Shown in pieces: positions 63,742 through 64,000 of a DNA stretch of 64,000 bases. The notes under the pieces are model-generated. The model worked only from the letters and a program-made list of their open reading frames with translations. It searched no databases and was not told the origin of the DNA. Origin of the DNA: Pseudoalteromonas luteoviolacea NCIMB 1944 (GTDB taxonomy: Bacteria > Pseudomonadota > Gammaproteobacteria > Enterobacterales > Alteromonadaceae); the NCBI RefSeq assembly GCF_001625565.1, contig NZ_AUXS01000075.1, positions 124,001 through 188,000 on the forward strand, in the 5' to 3' direction. Both the position numbers and the translations under genes were made by a program. Position 1 is the stretch's first letter. The number at the start of each line of letters is the position of its first letter.

Positions 63742-64000
63742 TTAGAACTTGTTGGCTGGTGGCCATTGCGGGTTACTGATCTCATCTTCACCTACAGCTG
63801 TTGGCGCTTCAGCGGTAATGGTTGAGGGCGTATCTTCTTTTGGAATACATACTTCAACAACATAGTTGATACTGTCGTTTTGGCGGATCTCTTCCAACGC
63901 CCCTAAAAGTTGCTCGACACTCGTTACTTTAATACCTTTTCCGCCAAATGCGTCGGGCAATTTAGCAATTTGCCAAGAAGGGAGATCGTTATAGCTATAC
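63742..64000 (-). CDS. Thiamine diphosphate-dependent decarboxylase-like enzyme, C-terminus
   Basis: The last 85 or so codons of a leftward gene that runs off the window end. YNDLPSWQIAKLPDAFGG and VVEVCIPKEDTPS match the C-terminal domain of pyruvate/indolepyruvate decarboxylase-type enzymes, where this segment closes the active site. The final 30 residues (ITAEAPTAVGEDEISNPQW and beyond) are an acidic tail not expected from the core family. Substrate and upstream domains cannot be seen. Confidence 0.65.
   Translation of the reverse strand, partial: YSYNDLPSWQIAKLPDAFGGKGIKVTSVEQLLGALEEIRQNDSINYVVEVCIPKEDTPSTITAEAPTAVGEDEISNPQWPPANKF

Overview
The window looks like chromosomal DNA of a marine gammaproteobacterium, most likely Pseudoalteromonas or a close relative in the Alteromonadales. 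This rests on moderately AT-rich DNA, the kinds of genes present (split MetH, SRAP with imuA-imuB-dnaE2, NadV with NadM-Nudix, spondin-domain proteins, many sensor and GGDEF proteins) and the general protein style. No rRNA, tRNA, CRISPR array, transposase or integrase was seen.

Region 1 (1-8460) is the right end of a P2-like contractile tail cluster: spike C-terminus, PAAR tip, gp25-like baseplate protein, sheath, tube, E/E' chaperones made by frameshift, a very long repeat-rich tape measure, and GpU, GpX and GpD homologues. Capsid, lysis and integrase genes are not in view, so a tailocin or domesticated tail cannot be told from a prophage. Unusually, three strong intrinsic terminators sit inside the cluster. 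Region 2 (8461-15020) has a DMT transporter, a small membrane protein, and a MetJ-controlled metA-metH operon in which MetH is split into two proteins. Region 3 (15217-22692) holds two paralogous ABC ATPase + FtsX permease + FtsX permease triads with no adaptor gene. Region 4 (22886-31250) has a periplasmic binding-like protein translationally coupled to a TPR-GGDEF protein, the helicase HrpB, an MFS transporter, and a secreted PhoD-like phosphatase carrying fibronectin type II-like modules.

Region 5 (31868-39559) has an unknown secreted protein, then a divergent SOS locus: SRAP (YedK/HMCES type) on one side and imuA-imuB-dnaE2 on the other, with a perfect LexA box between them. Region 6 (39761-50879) holds a large beta-propeller histidine kinase, a membrane diguanylate cyclase, an alkylation repair pair (Ada-AlkA fusion coupled to Ogt), and the nicotinamide salvage genes nadV and nadM-Nudix. 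Region 7 (51043-59793) is a set of small accessory genes: a DMT transporter with a structured leader that could be a two-state RNA switch, a sensor-less CadC-like regulator, a proteasome-like Ntn hydrolase, a sirtuin lacking zinc cysteines that overlaps a GNAT acetyltransferase, an ankyrin-like protein, an ACT-domain protein, a zinc alcohol dehydrogenase and a MATE exporter. Region 8 (59812-64000) has an OmpR-type two-component system behind two tandem spondin-domain proteins, and ends in the C-terminus of a thiamine diphosphate enzyme.

The items most worth following are the modular tape measure and internal terminators of the tail cluster, the PhoD/FN2 fusion, the candidate RNA switch at 51650-51724, the sirtuin/acetyltransferase pair, and the shared LexA operator. 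All assignments come from reading the sequence and remembered family features; no database search was run.
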